Below the pieces are notes generated by a model. That model worked only from the letters and a program-made list of their open reading frames with translations, did not search any database and was not told the origin of the DNA. The translations under genes were made by a program, and so were the position numbers. Source: Watersipora subatra (taxonomy: Eukaryota > Bryozoa > Gymnolaemata > Cheilostomatida > Watersiporidae). From it: DNA of 64,000 nucleotides. Shown one piece after another: positions 12,601 to 21,500 of the stretch (position 1 is the first letter of the stretch; each line of letters opens with the position of its first letter). The stretch covers positions 42,688,072 through 42,752,071 of the forward strand of contig NC_088714.1 of the NCBI RefSeq assembly GCF_963576615.1, written 5' to 3'.

Positions 12601-15600
12601 CCGTGGCGCAATGGATAGCGCGTCGGACTTCTAATGGTTAGATGTGATTCGGAGGTTGTGGGTTCGAGTCCCACCGGAGTCGAGTTATGTTTTTCAAAGT
12701 TTTGTTTTAATATCTTATGCTGGAAAGTTATACCTATTTTCAAGTGGTCTTGAATATAATAGGTTTGATAGTATTACCATCTCATTACCCAACAGATTTG
12801 AGTATGAATAATGTGTGGTCCCCTTCGCTGCCTTTCACCGTCAGCATGTTGACTGAAGCTAGTGCTCTGAACAGCTCTGCTTGAATATTCATTGGACCTT
12901 GTGTTTTTTAGCCCAGTAAATCCAGGTAAGGTGTAACCATGCTTTGGTTTAAAGCCCACTCAACTCACATACTCAATTGAGTATCCTATAAGTGCTGAAA
13001 TGTTGGAAGATGTCTAATTGTATCATTGTAATGTCAAGGTTACTTGTATACCGCTGCCAAATTCAGTTATATCAATTTCATTGATTCTTTACCCGCTGTT
13101 AGCTTTATGCTTGCTCATATTTTAATGTTATGCATAGACATCTATGTGCGTAGACATGTACAGACACATGCTTGCAATGTACCAAAAGAATCATTGCTCC
13201 AATCACTTTTCGTTACTTTCAATCTCAGCAGTATTTATTGAGGAGCTCTGCTTGCATGCGCTCTCCCTGCAACCTCAGCATTATTACTGCATCTGGTCAG
13301 GCACTAGCTACATCACTGTCACGCACCTCTGTTCATGGTTCTCAGGCTCGCTATTCCAGCTCAGATTTGTTTTAGAGATTTGAGCATTTTAGCCTACCAC
13401 AAATATTTTATAGAATGTCACATAAGACTGCATAAGACGGTGTACAGTGAAATGTAGCGTAAGATGGTTTACGCTAGAGGGTAGTATAAGAAGGTTTACG
13501 CTAGAAGGTAGCGTATGATGATTTACACTAGAAGGTAGTGTATGATGGTTTACACTAGAAGGTAGTGTATGATGGTTTACACTAGAAGGTAGTGTAAGAT
13601 GGTTTACACTAGTAGGTAGCGTATGATGATTTACACTAGAAGGTAGTGTATGATGGTTTACACTAGAAGGTAGTGTAAGATGGTTTACACTACCCTAGGA
13701 CACTTATATTTCGCTAGTATTTAGTTTCGTGAGTAGCATACAGAGTAAAATTTCGCTGGAACTTAATTTCGCAGCTCTGATGAGTGCGAAAATATAGTGA
13801 TGTGAAAATAAATGCAGTGGAACAAACATTAGATTCTTCAGGTCCAGTTCACTGGTACGAAATATTTTTCAATTTGGGACTACCGTACTGTTTGGACTAT
13901 AAACCGCACCTCTGTATAAGCTGCTTGTGCTTTATTTTCCAAAAAACGATAATAAAACAATACATAAGCCGCACCTTACTATAGGCCGCAGAACTAAGGA
14001 CTGTGCTTTTTAACGTGGTAGCAACTTTGCCATTTAAAACGGAACAGTGCAGAACGGCACAGTTTCGTATTATCCGACGCTTTTTAACTTAGTGCCTAAT
14101 GGGACAGTATCGTGAGGCATTGATTCGTATTTTCTTTCACAGCTAGAAGTGCACTAATTGGAGATTCCCGTTAGTGCGCCCTAGTGGTGAAAGAAAAAGC
14201 CACAGAATAAGCCACAGTGATTAGCCGCACCCTTGTAGGCCTACCTATAAGCCGCATGGCTCAAATCATCAGAAAAAAGTAGCGGCTAATCGTCCGAAAA
14301 GTACGGTAGCTTGTATTTGTGAACCGCAGGTAGAAATGTGTAGGCGAGATCAATAATGCAATTTGATCGCTTGCTGCAGTTTGTTTCCTGGACTATCAAT
14401 GACATCAAGGTCACTGCCGCAGTGACTGATGTTGTACCAATATTAGAATTCAAGTATTTATAGCACGCGGTGCCGCGGTGGCCATGGCTCCATGGCTCCG
14501 GGTTGTGATTGCTTTTGGTTGGTAATAAAATTCATCACCACAATAATTATTATTCAATTTTATGACTTTCCCTACCAGACTGTCATCCTCATCAGTTACA
14601 AATTCAATGACTAAACTAATATCTTCATCTTCTTCATTTGTCTAGGCTTTTCCAAAAAAGACTTATTATCTTAATTTGTTTTGCCAAGCTGCTCAGTCGG
14701 TGTATTAGCTATAATGAGTTTAGCAAAACTTGCCCAATGAGCAACCACACACGAAAATTGCCTGCATTTCTAATATGACGATTTTATTGTGAATATCAAT
14801 GAAGAAAGCCATTTAATTTCGCGTTTTCGCTCGTTCGTTATGATAGTTTAGTTTCGCTCATGAAATTTTCGCGAGAGGCTGTTGCCGCGAAAACGCAAAA
14901 GTTAGATTCCGCGAATACATAAGTGTCCTAGGGTAGTAGGTAGTGTAAGATGGTTTACACTAGAAGGTAGTATAAGATGGTTTTCACTAGTAGGTAGTGT
15001 ATGATGGTTTACATTAGAAGGTAGTGTATGATGGTTTACACTAGAAGGTAGTGAATGATGGTTTACACTAGAAGGTAGTGTATGATGGTTTACACTAGAA
15101 GGTAGTGTATGATGGTTTACATTAGAAGGTAGTGTATGATGGTTTACATTGGAAGGTAGTGTATGATGGTTTACACTAGAAGGTAGTGTGTGATGGGTTA
15201 CACTAGAAGGTAGTGTAAGATGGTTTACACTAGAAGGTAGTGTATGATGGTTTACACTGGAAGGTAGTGTAAGATGGTTTACACTAGAAGGTAGTATAAG
15301 ATGGTTTACACTAGTAGGTAGTGTATGATGGTTTACATTAGAAGGTAGTGTATGATGGTTTACACTAGAAGGTAGTGTATGGTGGTTTACACTAGAAGGT
15401 AGTGTGTGATGGGTTACACTAGAAGGTAGTGTAAGATGGTTTACACTAGAAGGTAGTATAAGATGATTTACACTAGTAGGTAGTGTAAGATGGTTTACAC
15501 TAGAAGGTAGTATAAGATGGTTTACACTAGTAGGTAGTGTATGATGGTTTACATTAGAAGGTAGTGTATGATGGTTTACACTAGAAGGTAGTGTGTGATG

Positions 15601-16643
15601 GGTTACACTAGAAGGTAGTGTAAGATGGTTTACACTAGAAGGTAGTGTGTGATGGGTTACACTAGAAGGTAGTGTATGATGGTTTACACTAGAAGGTAGT
15701 GTATGATGGTTTACACTGGAAGGTAGTGTATGATGGTTTACACCAGAAGGTAGTGTGTGATGGGTTACACTAGAAGGTAGTGTAAGATGGTTTACACTAG
15801 AAGGTAGTGTGTGATGGGTTACACTAGAAGGTAGTGTATGATGGTTTACACTAGAAGGTAGTGTATGATGGTTTACACTGGAAGGTAGTGTATGATGGTT
15901 TACACCAGAAGGTAGTGTGTGATGGTTTACACTAGAAGGTAGTGTGTGATGGTTTACACTAGAAGGTAGTGTAAGATGGTTTACACTAGAAGGTAGTGTA
16001 TGATGGTTTACACTGCAAAATAGTGTATGCTGGTTCACATTAGAAGGTAGCGTATGCTGGTTTACATTAAAATGTAGCGTATGCTGGTTTACATTAGAAG
16101 GTACTATACTTTTAGGTGTCAAGCCCGGCTACAGCAAAGAAGAAGAAGAAAGAAAAGTCAGCAGAGGAAGGGAAACATGGAGTTGCTTCCTCCGAGCTGC
16201 TGACTGACACCTATAAGATAGATGCATTTGAGCTAAAGGATGTGTCAGAGTTGGAAATGCCAAAGCTTAGCCCTAGACCAGGATTAGACCTGATGGAGTC
16301 AACAGACGTCGATGAACAGCGAGTGTCTGATCCAGCTGATCTACGAGTATCGGAGGACATGATGATTTTGCATTCCGTTGCTTCAACCAATGAGAAGGCG
16401 ACTGAAGAGGAAGAGCAATATAGTATGGAGGACTTTGCATCACCGACTACATCCGCCTCCAATAGCAACAAGCTTTCTGGAAGTGAGGCGATGCATGATG
16501 CTGTGCCACTATCTGAAGCTGACCTATCAGCAATATCGTACTCGGACAGCGATGATCAGACAAAATCAGCAAGAATGAACATAAAGTCTCTGTCGGAGCT
16601 TGGGTCAAGCCTAGATGATATCACCATTACAAAAGACACATAA
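443..16643 (+). CDS. CEP78: CEP78 (centrosomal protein of 78 kDa), 3' part of gene, 8 exons
   Basis: Joined exons 443-621, 1695-1769, 2119-2291, 3164-3338, 4517-4737, 5325-5453, 8245-8389 and 16116-16643 give one continuous frame of about 540 residues ending in TAA. All have GT/AG borders and matching phases. Order of parts: last leucine-rich repeat (DLQECGLTDAGAEYLL), a basic stretch, the CEP78 signature LPWRTAERA, a coiled coil (LKRRLAEESTARLAAED), the conserved EAAFNKFNQFLDLVRDTG block, then a long acidic Ser-rich tail. In known animals CEP78 sits at the distal mature centriole and ciliary base and acts with the EDD-DYRK2-DDB1(VPRBP) ubiquitin ligase on CP110. That role is family knowledge; the sequence shows only homology. 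The first visible exon starts inside a codon, so the 5' exons with most LRRs lie upstream of the window. The tail past the coiled coil is poorly conserved, so exons 7 and 8 rest mainly on splice sites and phase. Confidence 0.9.
925..1690 (+). repeat. Interspersed repeat A, copy 1, interrupted by another repeat
   Basis: Parts at about 925-1150 and 1580-1685 match, in reverse complement, the block at about 22915-23275. Between them, about 1190-1578, sits a different interspersed repeat that also occurs at 30017 and elsewhere. The arrangement looks like a nested insertion. Confidence 0.7.
1190..1578 (+). repeat. Interspersed repeat B (cgggcaatgccggg family), copy 1
   Basis: Starts with TA repeats and ttctcaaagtatgt, ends with acgggcaatgccgggtggta. 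The same family is seen at 4790-5010, 20770-21080, 30017-31000 (two inverted copies), 56118-56310 (reverse), 62690-62850 and 62900-63095. The superfamily is not identified. Confidence 0.7.
1695..1769 (+). CDS. CEP78: CEP78 exon: basic linker
   Basis: 75-nt exon between gttgcag and aag|gtaaac, phase 0 at both ends, 25 residues (FSWLPVDGTRQK...). It sits just after an interspersed repeat that ends about 14 bp before its acceptor. Confidence 0.8.
2119..2291 (+). CDS. CEP78: CEP78 exon with the LPWRTAERA signature
   Basis: Acceptor ttcttgcag, donor gt|gtgagt, leaves in phase 2. It encodes KQRGLPWRTAERA, a motif diagnostic of CEP78 between the LRR domain and the coiled coil. An alanine run precedes it. 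Confidence 0.92.
2626..3090. mobile_element. MITE-like element with short terminal inverted repeats
   Basis: Left end agagcttcgcgatatgg and right end acatcgtgaagctct are near inverted repeats. The interior is AT-rich with several gcgatat motifs and no coding capacity. It lies in a CEP78 intron. Confidence 0.5.
3164..3338 (+). CDS. CEP78: CEP78 exon: start of coiled-coil region
   Basis: Acceptor gctccctag, donor cag|gtatgt. The first base completes the split valine codon from the previous exon. Acidic Asn/Asp-rich stretch, then SIDRETLAILKDLQ, which matches the beginning of the family's coiled coil. Confidence 0.85.
3473..3980 (+). repeat. 21-bp minisatellite, about 24 copies
   Basis: Unit gatataggtgaaggttgagag with a second variant gatacaggtgagggttgag. 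The two variants partly alternate, giving a 42-bp higher-order pattern. In the CEP78 intron about 130 bp after the 3338 donor. Confidence 0.95.
4517..4737 (+). CDS. CEP78: CEP78 exon: coiled coil and conserved FNKFNQFLDL block
   Basis: Acceptor cttttgcag, donor gg|gtatgt. It encodes AENISLKRRLAEESTARLAA (heptad-like coil) and then SHIEAAFNKFNQFLDLVRD, the best-conserved C-terminal block of the family. Leaves in phase 2. Confidence 0.92.
4790..5010 (+). repeat. Interspersed repeat B, partial copy
   Basis: Begins agctgtgctacccggcgttg and contains the same gcctgg...cattgccaatgg internal segment as other copies, in reverse orientation relative to the copy at 1190. Confidence 0.5.
5035..5215 (+). 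repeat. tRNA-derived SINE (tail type 2)
   Basis: tRNA-like head (ggctgaattggtaagatg, B-box-like gggttcgagttcaaatg) followed by an aagattttaatagct segment and TA-rich tail. The head and tail arrangement is shared with 21337-21490 and 56935-57090. Confidence 0.55.
5325..5453 (+). CDS. CEP78: CEP78 exon after the coiled coil
   Basis: Acceptor ctattgtag, donor gg|gtgggt. It continues the conserved block (LGHLIQEAGLD) and then becomes Ser/Pro/Arg-rich (TSSPIPSPSRRTEP). Phase 2 in and out; both joins give a glycine codon. Confidence 0.82.
5540..6900. repeat. Degenerate aagttaaca tandem array split by the foldback element
   Basis: Many imperfect copies of cctaagttaacatt lie on both sides of the element at 5708-6615, so the array predates the insertion. 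Confidence 0.6.
5708..6615. mobile_element. Long-TIR foldback DNA element, copy 1, TTAA-type site
   Basis: About 190-bp terminal inverted repeats beginning AGGTTGACTTGCAACAAAAT. Left flank is TTAA (5704-5707), right flank TGAA (6616-6619), one change from TTAA. No transposase frame, so non-autonomous. It is inserted in a degenerate array of aagttaacat motifs (5540-5700 and 6616-6900). TTAA targets are typical of piggyBac and Kolobok elements; which one is not decided here. Confidence 0.8.
6900..7890. other. CEP78 intron, no feature seen
   Basis: AT-rich. I see no exon-like frame with splice sites and no clear repeat. Confidence 0.5.
7970..8235 (+). repeat. Degenerate 32-bp tandem repeat abutting an exon
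   Basis: About eight diverged copies of tatatgcattacatatgcac + tacaaagactcg. It ends within about 10 bp of the CEP78 exon at 8245. The open frames across it are repeat artefacts. Confidence 0.8.
8245..8389 (+). CDS. CEP78: CEP78 exon (probable)
   Basis: Frame RIALQSDDIIQPVPITDQPP... to SPSSDK, donor cag|gtgtgt. The acceptor (...ccttgaagag) has a weak pyrimidine tract and is placed by phase, so the left border is less certain than the others. A 32-bp degenerate tandem repeat runs right up to it. Confidence 0.65.
8390..9410. other. CEP78 intron, no feature seen
   Basis: Unique-looking sequence with no supported exon or repeat. Confidence 0.5.
9412..11231 (+). repeat. 46-bp minisatellite, about 39 copies
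   Basis: Unit gagttgctctgctaacttgg + ctactagcaacctacagtta + acattc, repeated in register for about 1.8 kb with low divergence. Each unit contains a GTTAAC palindrome. In the large CEP78 intron. Confidence 0.97.
11231..11836. mobile_element. Full-length foldback (hairpin) element
   Basis: The two halves are near reverse complements over about 290 bp. Left end has ggttctgaccgaaatcacga, right end tgatttcggttagaacca. Almost no central spacer and no coding capacity. It directly follows the 46-bp minisatellite. Confidence 0.8.
11837..12596. other. CEP78 intron, no feature seen
   Basis: AT-rich intron sequence before the tRNA gene. A 79-residue open frame at 11785-12024 begins in the foldback element and has no recognisable content. 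Confidence 0.5.
12597..12682 (+). tRNA. tRNA-Arg-UCU: tRNA-Arg(UCU) with a short intron
   Basis: Acceptor stem GGCTCCG (12597-12603) pairs with CGGAGTC (12675-12681), discriminator G. The A box (TGGCGCAATGG) and B box (GGTTCGAGTCC) are canonical. Anticodon TCT is at 12630-12632. About 13 nt between loop base 37 and the 3' half of the anticodon stem (about 12634-12646) form an intron at the standard site, as in many animal tRNA-Arg-UCU genes. It lies inside a CEP78 intron on the same strand. Confidence 0.95.
12690..12694 (+). terminator. RNA polymerase III terminator of the tRNA gene
   Basis: TTTTT starting 8 nt after the tRNA 3' end. Confidence 0.8.
12695..13430. other. CEP78 intron, no feature seen
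   Basis: No exon or repeat recognised before the 27-bp minisatellite. Confidence 0.5.
13693..14933. mobile_element. TA-flanked DNA element inside the minisatellite
   Basis: Inverted ends CCCTAGGACACTTAT... and ...ATAAGTGTCCTAGGG, flanked by TA (13691-13692 and 14934-14935). The flanks joined without the element give cac-TA-gtaggtag, which equals intact neighbouring repeat units, so the target site is confirmed. TA duplication fits a Tc1/mariner-type non-autonomous element. No transposase frame seen. Confidence 0.85.
13880..14309. mobile_element. Second DNA element nested in the first
   Basis: Inverted ends ctaccgtactgtttggacta and gtccgaaaagtacggtag, with repeated (a)agccgcacc motifs inside. 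This end sequence resembles a widespread MITE type in aquatic animals; I do not assign the superfamily. Confidence 0.7.
16116..16643 (+). CDS. CEP78: CEP78 last exon, acidic Ser-rich tail
   Basis: Acceptor acttttag at 16115, phase 0, stop TAA at 16641-16643. It opens with a lysine run and is then acidic and serine-rich (SELEMPKLSPRPGLDLMEST). The conserved motifs are upstream; assignment rests on phase, strand and the lack of another gene between. A 27-bp minisatellite lies directly before the acceptor. Confidence 0.75.
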   Translation: MSSPATAKKKKKEKSAEEGKHGVASSELLTDTYKIDAFELKDVSELEMPKLSPRPGLDLMESTDVDEQRVSDPADLRVSEDMMILHSVASTNEKATEEEEQYSMEDFASPTTSASNSNKLSGSEAMHDAVPLSEADLSAISYSDSDDQTKSARMNIKSLSELGSSLDDITITKDT

Positions 16644-16771
16644 CTTCCTCGCTTCTTGCATCCCGGTTTTATTCCGTCCATGAGACATTTTGGAAGTTTT
16701 AGTGTGCTGGTGTGTTTTCATAGAAGAAGCATTATATTTACATAAGATTTTGTGGTAAAGCTTTTAGTTTT

Positions 16772-16777
16772 AATAAA
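16772..16777 (+). terminator. Poly(A) signal of CEP78
   Basis: AATAAA about 130 nt after the CEP78 stop codon. Confidence 0.6.
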
Positions 16778-16799
16778 TTTTTAGCCAATACATTCCGTA

Positions 16800-17540
16800 T
16801 TACTTTAAACAAGACCAAGCATAGACATGAAGATGGACATGAAGGTGTTTAGTGATGTAATCGTTTCTATTGTTTGCTGACTGTTTTGGCTACAGTTTCA
16901 AGGGCTTCGACGTCTCCTTTCTTATTGTATTGATTTTACACCATTGAAGCACCTATTTGCCAAAGCGTTTCATTGTCTTGCCTGTGACAAGAGTTCTTCT
17001 TGTGTAAAGCAACTTCGATTTTTAGCCCTTGTCTATTGATTCGGGTTGGTTGGTGTCAACGCTGGAGACGCTATCAATCAGCTGGATGTTTTAAAGTTAT
17101 AATGCTATTTTAACAATGGTGGACTAAGATATTGTAAAATGACTGGGAAGCTCTTGATGGTAAGTATTGGCTGAGATTGAGATATTTTAAAAGATAACCA
17201 ACTGACTGAAATTGCTGTATGCTGAATGAAAGTGCTATCAGCCGTATGCTGATTCAAACTGTACAACCAAGCACGTAAAAAGTGTACATATAGCAAACAC
17301 TGCTTAACTAGAACTTGGCCGCATATTGCTATAGGAGCTTGTTTATTGTAGGTTTGTTGGTGCTGGTTAGGCTTGTCACACCTGAGTGGACTGGTGTTAG
17401 GTAAGTGCTTGTCTCCCCTTGGGTGGACCGGTGATGTGTAAGTGCCGCCAAACCTTTAAATTAGTTCACGTTAGGTAAACAACTTGTAACTAAACAGTTT
17501 ATTGTCGAAATAAGACTTCCTTATATGGACAGTCAACAGC
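16800..17540. other. Intergenic: CEP78 to lectin-sushi gene
   Basis: About 750 bp with no exon recognised. It should contain the promoter of the downstream gene, but no motif stands out. Confidence 0.5.
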
Positions 17541-17547
17541 TTTAGAG

Positions 17548-17692
17548 GTGAAAGCTGTTGTTCTCGGCACTACGTTGTTTTTATTAGTTGAAAGCCTGAC
17601 TAATTTCATGCATCCCACTATTTGTAATGATACTGATGTCTTGGTCGCAAAACTATCTTATAGTTGTAGGAAATTCTTGAGCTACTCAGATC
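17548..17692 (+). CDS. Possible signal-peptide exon of the lectin-sushi gene
   Basis: Open frame with a hydrophobic stretch ([19 protein letters not shown]), two Cys and a donor. The first in-frame codon at 17548 is GTG, and no ATG lies upstream in frame before a stop, so the start may be in an earlier exon spliced near 17544. Donor gtaagt at 17695 is the better consensus but leaves phase 0; gtgtaa at 17693 leaves phase 1, which the next exon needs. Confidence 0.35.
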
Positions 17693-18520
17693 GTGTAAGT
17701 GTAAGCAATAACTATCAACTATCACAATGATTTGTCTGCTAGTCCGAACAAAAATGACTTATTTTTTGTTTTCATGGTGTATTTTATTTTCTGATTGAAA
17801 AACATTCAAGCATATCTTACGTATTTTGTTTACATCTTCACACCATCATTTTTTTTACATGACAGTTAGATTTTCAACTCATTTCAACTTACGTGATATG
17901 AACAAATTGCATATGACTTCTAGCAATCATAGTTACTAAAACATATCATTACTAGCTCCTTTAACAGTTTTTCACCTGTTATTCATTCTCTTCACACAGA
18001 AATATATTTTAAACGCTATTTTATCAAATAGTCAAACCATTTATTTGATTTCATTGCTTACTATTGCCCTTTGTTATGATTTTCGTATGGCATAATCTAA
18101 AAAAAATTTCTGTTTGAAATGAAATTATTACCACTAAAGTAATATGTATATATACATGTATATACTGTATATATAACTAGAGTGTTGGAATAAGTTAATG
18201 TTACTTATCTTTCTTCCAGATTGATGTTTTTCTCTGGGATCACGACAGGTCTGTTTCGTGCTGATGCACTCTTCAGGTGACTTGCGTTGAATGCAAGGCC
18301 AAAGTGAGTCACGCAAGTCACATGAATTCAACGCAAGTCACCTGAAGAGTGCACCAGCACGAAACAGACCTGTCGTGATCCCAGAGAAAAACATCAATCT
18401 GGAAGAAAGATAAGTAACATTAACCTATTCCAACACTCTAGTTAGTTATAACACCGCACTTTTTAGAGCGTAGAGTACTGTTAGGAGTAGGCCTGATCAC
18501 TTATCTATTATATATATGTA

Positions 18521-18572
<52 letters not shown>

Positions 18573-21500
18573 ATATTTTACTCTAGTTGCCCTAGCTCAC
18601 ATAAATGCTTGTAAGAAAAAGTGGAAGGATCACTTTGCATTTGCATTTAACCTTCCAAAAATGTATAGAGTCTAAATCTTAAATTGTAATCTGAAATCTT
18701 AAATGTAATTGAAATGTATAAATCTTCCAAAAGAGTGTATAGATAGGATCTTGTAAGTACCTGCTTGCAGGTGTCTGTGATCAGGGGTGGATGCAGCAAA
18801 ACCTTTATTGCTACTACATTTCTGTGGATAATGCAACCGCTGAGCAAGCTCAAGTTGAGTGCCAAAAAAATTTTGCTGATCTTCTATTCGTTGATGATGA
18901 TGGCGAGAATGTGATACTATTTGATAACGGGTAAGTATGTAAGTATATGTATACGTAAGTATAGATCTTATAGGCTGACACGCAGTTGTATCTAAGCTAC
19001 CTAGGTTTACTCACCGTAGACGGTTTGCTCTAACATAATGTTGGCTCATTGTGCATCAGTCATCTGCTTTTAGCCATTCAGCCTAAAGGTGTGACCACAT
19101 TGGATGATTTTATAAATCGTTAGTACACTGTCAGTTCCAAACGTCGCAAAAGATTGTCATGTGTAATAAGTATTTGCACAATTAATCAGCAATACAGCAA
19201 GGTGGTCGAGCGGTGTAGCTAGTAGTGTGTCTGGCTACTAAGCCTAATACCAGAGTTCAATTCCTGTGTGAAGCATTTTTTTCTCCACCTTTAAGCGTGG
19301 CTTCGCACAGACAGATGGACATGGTTCTTATTATAGTAAAGATTTTACTTTATCAAAGTCACCTTTTCCGAGTTTTCATGTGACAATAGTCACATTGACA
19401 GCATTGATGAGCAGCCAAATGGCCCCTGGTAGGAGTTAATGGATCCATGCAAAATGACTTTTGCCTCTTATGCACTTCTCAAATGTGTGTGTAGCTGTGT
19501 GTTGAGAATCCATTTGTAAAATATTTGCACTACTACTTTTCTTTTCTGTGAAATATTTCTGTTGACCAATGGTGAACGGTAAGGTATTGTTGGTATAAAT
19601 AGATGAATTCCAAACCAACATGTATGGCGATTCTTTCAGAAGGTTGTACTACGGAAGCAGCATTTCAGCTCGCCTATTTCAAATTTATATGTATGAATCT
19701 CAGTGTTTGTTTTTTGTACACCTTACGTCCAGTTATAGGGATTAAAATCTACCAATAAAAAGTCTGTATCACAGAAGATTTAAAGGTTGACTTGCAACAA
19801 AATTCACATTACAGTTATTTGATATCAAAAGATTTACCATCTCTTACTCTGTTGTGTTGTAGATGCCAAATATGTGGAAATGTGATTACAAGCTCTTAAA
19901 AGCTCAAAAACGAACAGGTAATCGCCGCCATCACAAAACTGTCATAGATTAGAATCTCTTTCCAAAACGGCTCAAATGGGACACACTTGAACAAGATGAC
20001 TTCTGTTTACACTTTCATGCAACCTCATTCGTCGAAATATTTTCACAAATATACTTCACCGATTCAATAAAACCATGTCTATTGTTTTACGGGTCTATTT
20101 CATCATCATTGTAATGCTCTCATTTTGAGCAATGATATCTCAAAACCTATGTAAAAATTCGTTTAATTTTTTAACCTTAGCTCGAAGAAGTGCATATCAT
20201 CTTCTGATAAACATGATGAATCTGTTGGTTGCCTGTGATAGTCGACAAATGCTGCAGAGATTATTCGGGCTGTTTGGCAGGACGTATGGGTCACATGATC
20301 AGATTACGACTAGACGATTAGACCAAGCCATACAAAACTGTAAAGTAGCGAGCGTCTATATTTGATAAGGGCTTTTCGGTAAAACCCGAATTGTTTGTCA
20401 TAAACTAGTTCTACGAGAAGTTTTATACTGAGCCTTTTACTGGCCTTTAAACTCATGTGAGAACATCACGTGTCATAACAATAACCAAATGGAATGACTA
20501 CGTCAGAGAAATAAACTGATTCCGACCTATGGCTGTTTCGTGATGGCAGCAATTAACTGTTCGTTTTTGAGCTTTTAAGAGCTTGTGATCACATTTCCAC
20601 ATATTTTGCACCTACAACACAGCAGAGTAAGACATGGTGGATCTTTTTATACCAAATAACTGTAATTTGAATTTTGTCGCAAGTAAACCTTTAATTTTGG
20701 AACTTCTTGTTCACAAGGCGATGAGCTAACCTATTAAGCTACATGGGATTTAATAGATTTATTGGGCAGATAGGCATTATCTGGGTTAAAATAGGCATAG
20801 GGAGTCCGCGTTACATGCAACGTCACTAAAGCTTGCTCTTATGGCTCTTATTAGTGAGTTAAGCAATACGTATACTAGCTTCCTCATATTAGTCAATGGC
20901 AACTACATTACCTGCCACTGTTTATAAGCTGTTTTTAATACCAGTTTGTAAATACCAGGCTAAAGTTTTTATATAAACTAGTACCCTGAACAGTTTAGTG
21001 TGCTATGAGGGATCGTAAGCTGTAATTACTATACATGTATGTACAACTAGATGAATGCCTGACCAACACATTGCACGGGTAATAAATAATTACCCAAGGA
21101 ATTTGAGTAACTTAAGCTAGTAACTTCAGCTAGTATAAATCTTTAATATAATAATAGCTGAAGTGTCTGAAGCCAGCTTAATAATTGTTATGTTACGCCG
21201 TGATAATCTCTAACGCAGCTCCAGTAGTATAGTAGGTATGCTAGTACTACAAAATAGTATTTTCCCTTGCGCTTTGAGTGTGCGTATTTTAACCGATGTA
21301 ATGGCTATGACCACAATTATTCTTTTGTATAGCAATGTAGCCGCTTGGCCTAGTTGGTTAGCTCACTTGTCTTGTTCTGAATTCAATACCAGTGTGGAAC
21401 AAGATTTTTCATTCCTAAAACTTTAATGCTGTAACTAGACACAGAAATTACAGATGACAGACAAACACTGAGATTTATACATGTATATATAGATTAGCAT

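Larger units (their letters stand above)
13435..16105 (+). repeat. 27-bp minisatellite split by a transposon
   Basis: Unit ggtagtgtatgatggtttac + actagaa (27 bp). Tandem copies at about 13435-13692 and 14934-16105, interrupted by the element at 13693-14933. The right end abuts the acceptor of the last CEP78 exon. Because the unit is a multiple of three, a 406-residue reading frame of 9-residue repeats is open on the minus strand; I treat it as an artefact. Confidence 0.95.

Noticed and set aside
14902-16122. 406-residue minus-strand open frame of 9-residue repeats (VNHHTLPSS type)
   Set aside because: It is the 27-bp minisatellite read in a frame without stops; the unit length is a multiple of three, it runs into the CEP78 acceptor on the other strand, and there are no flanking gene features.
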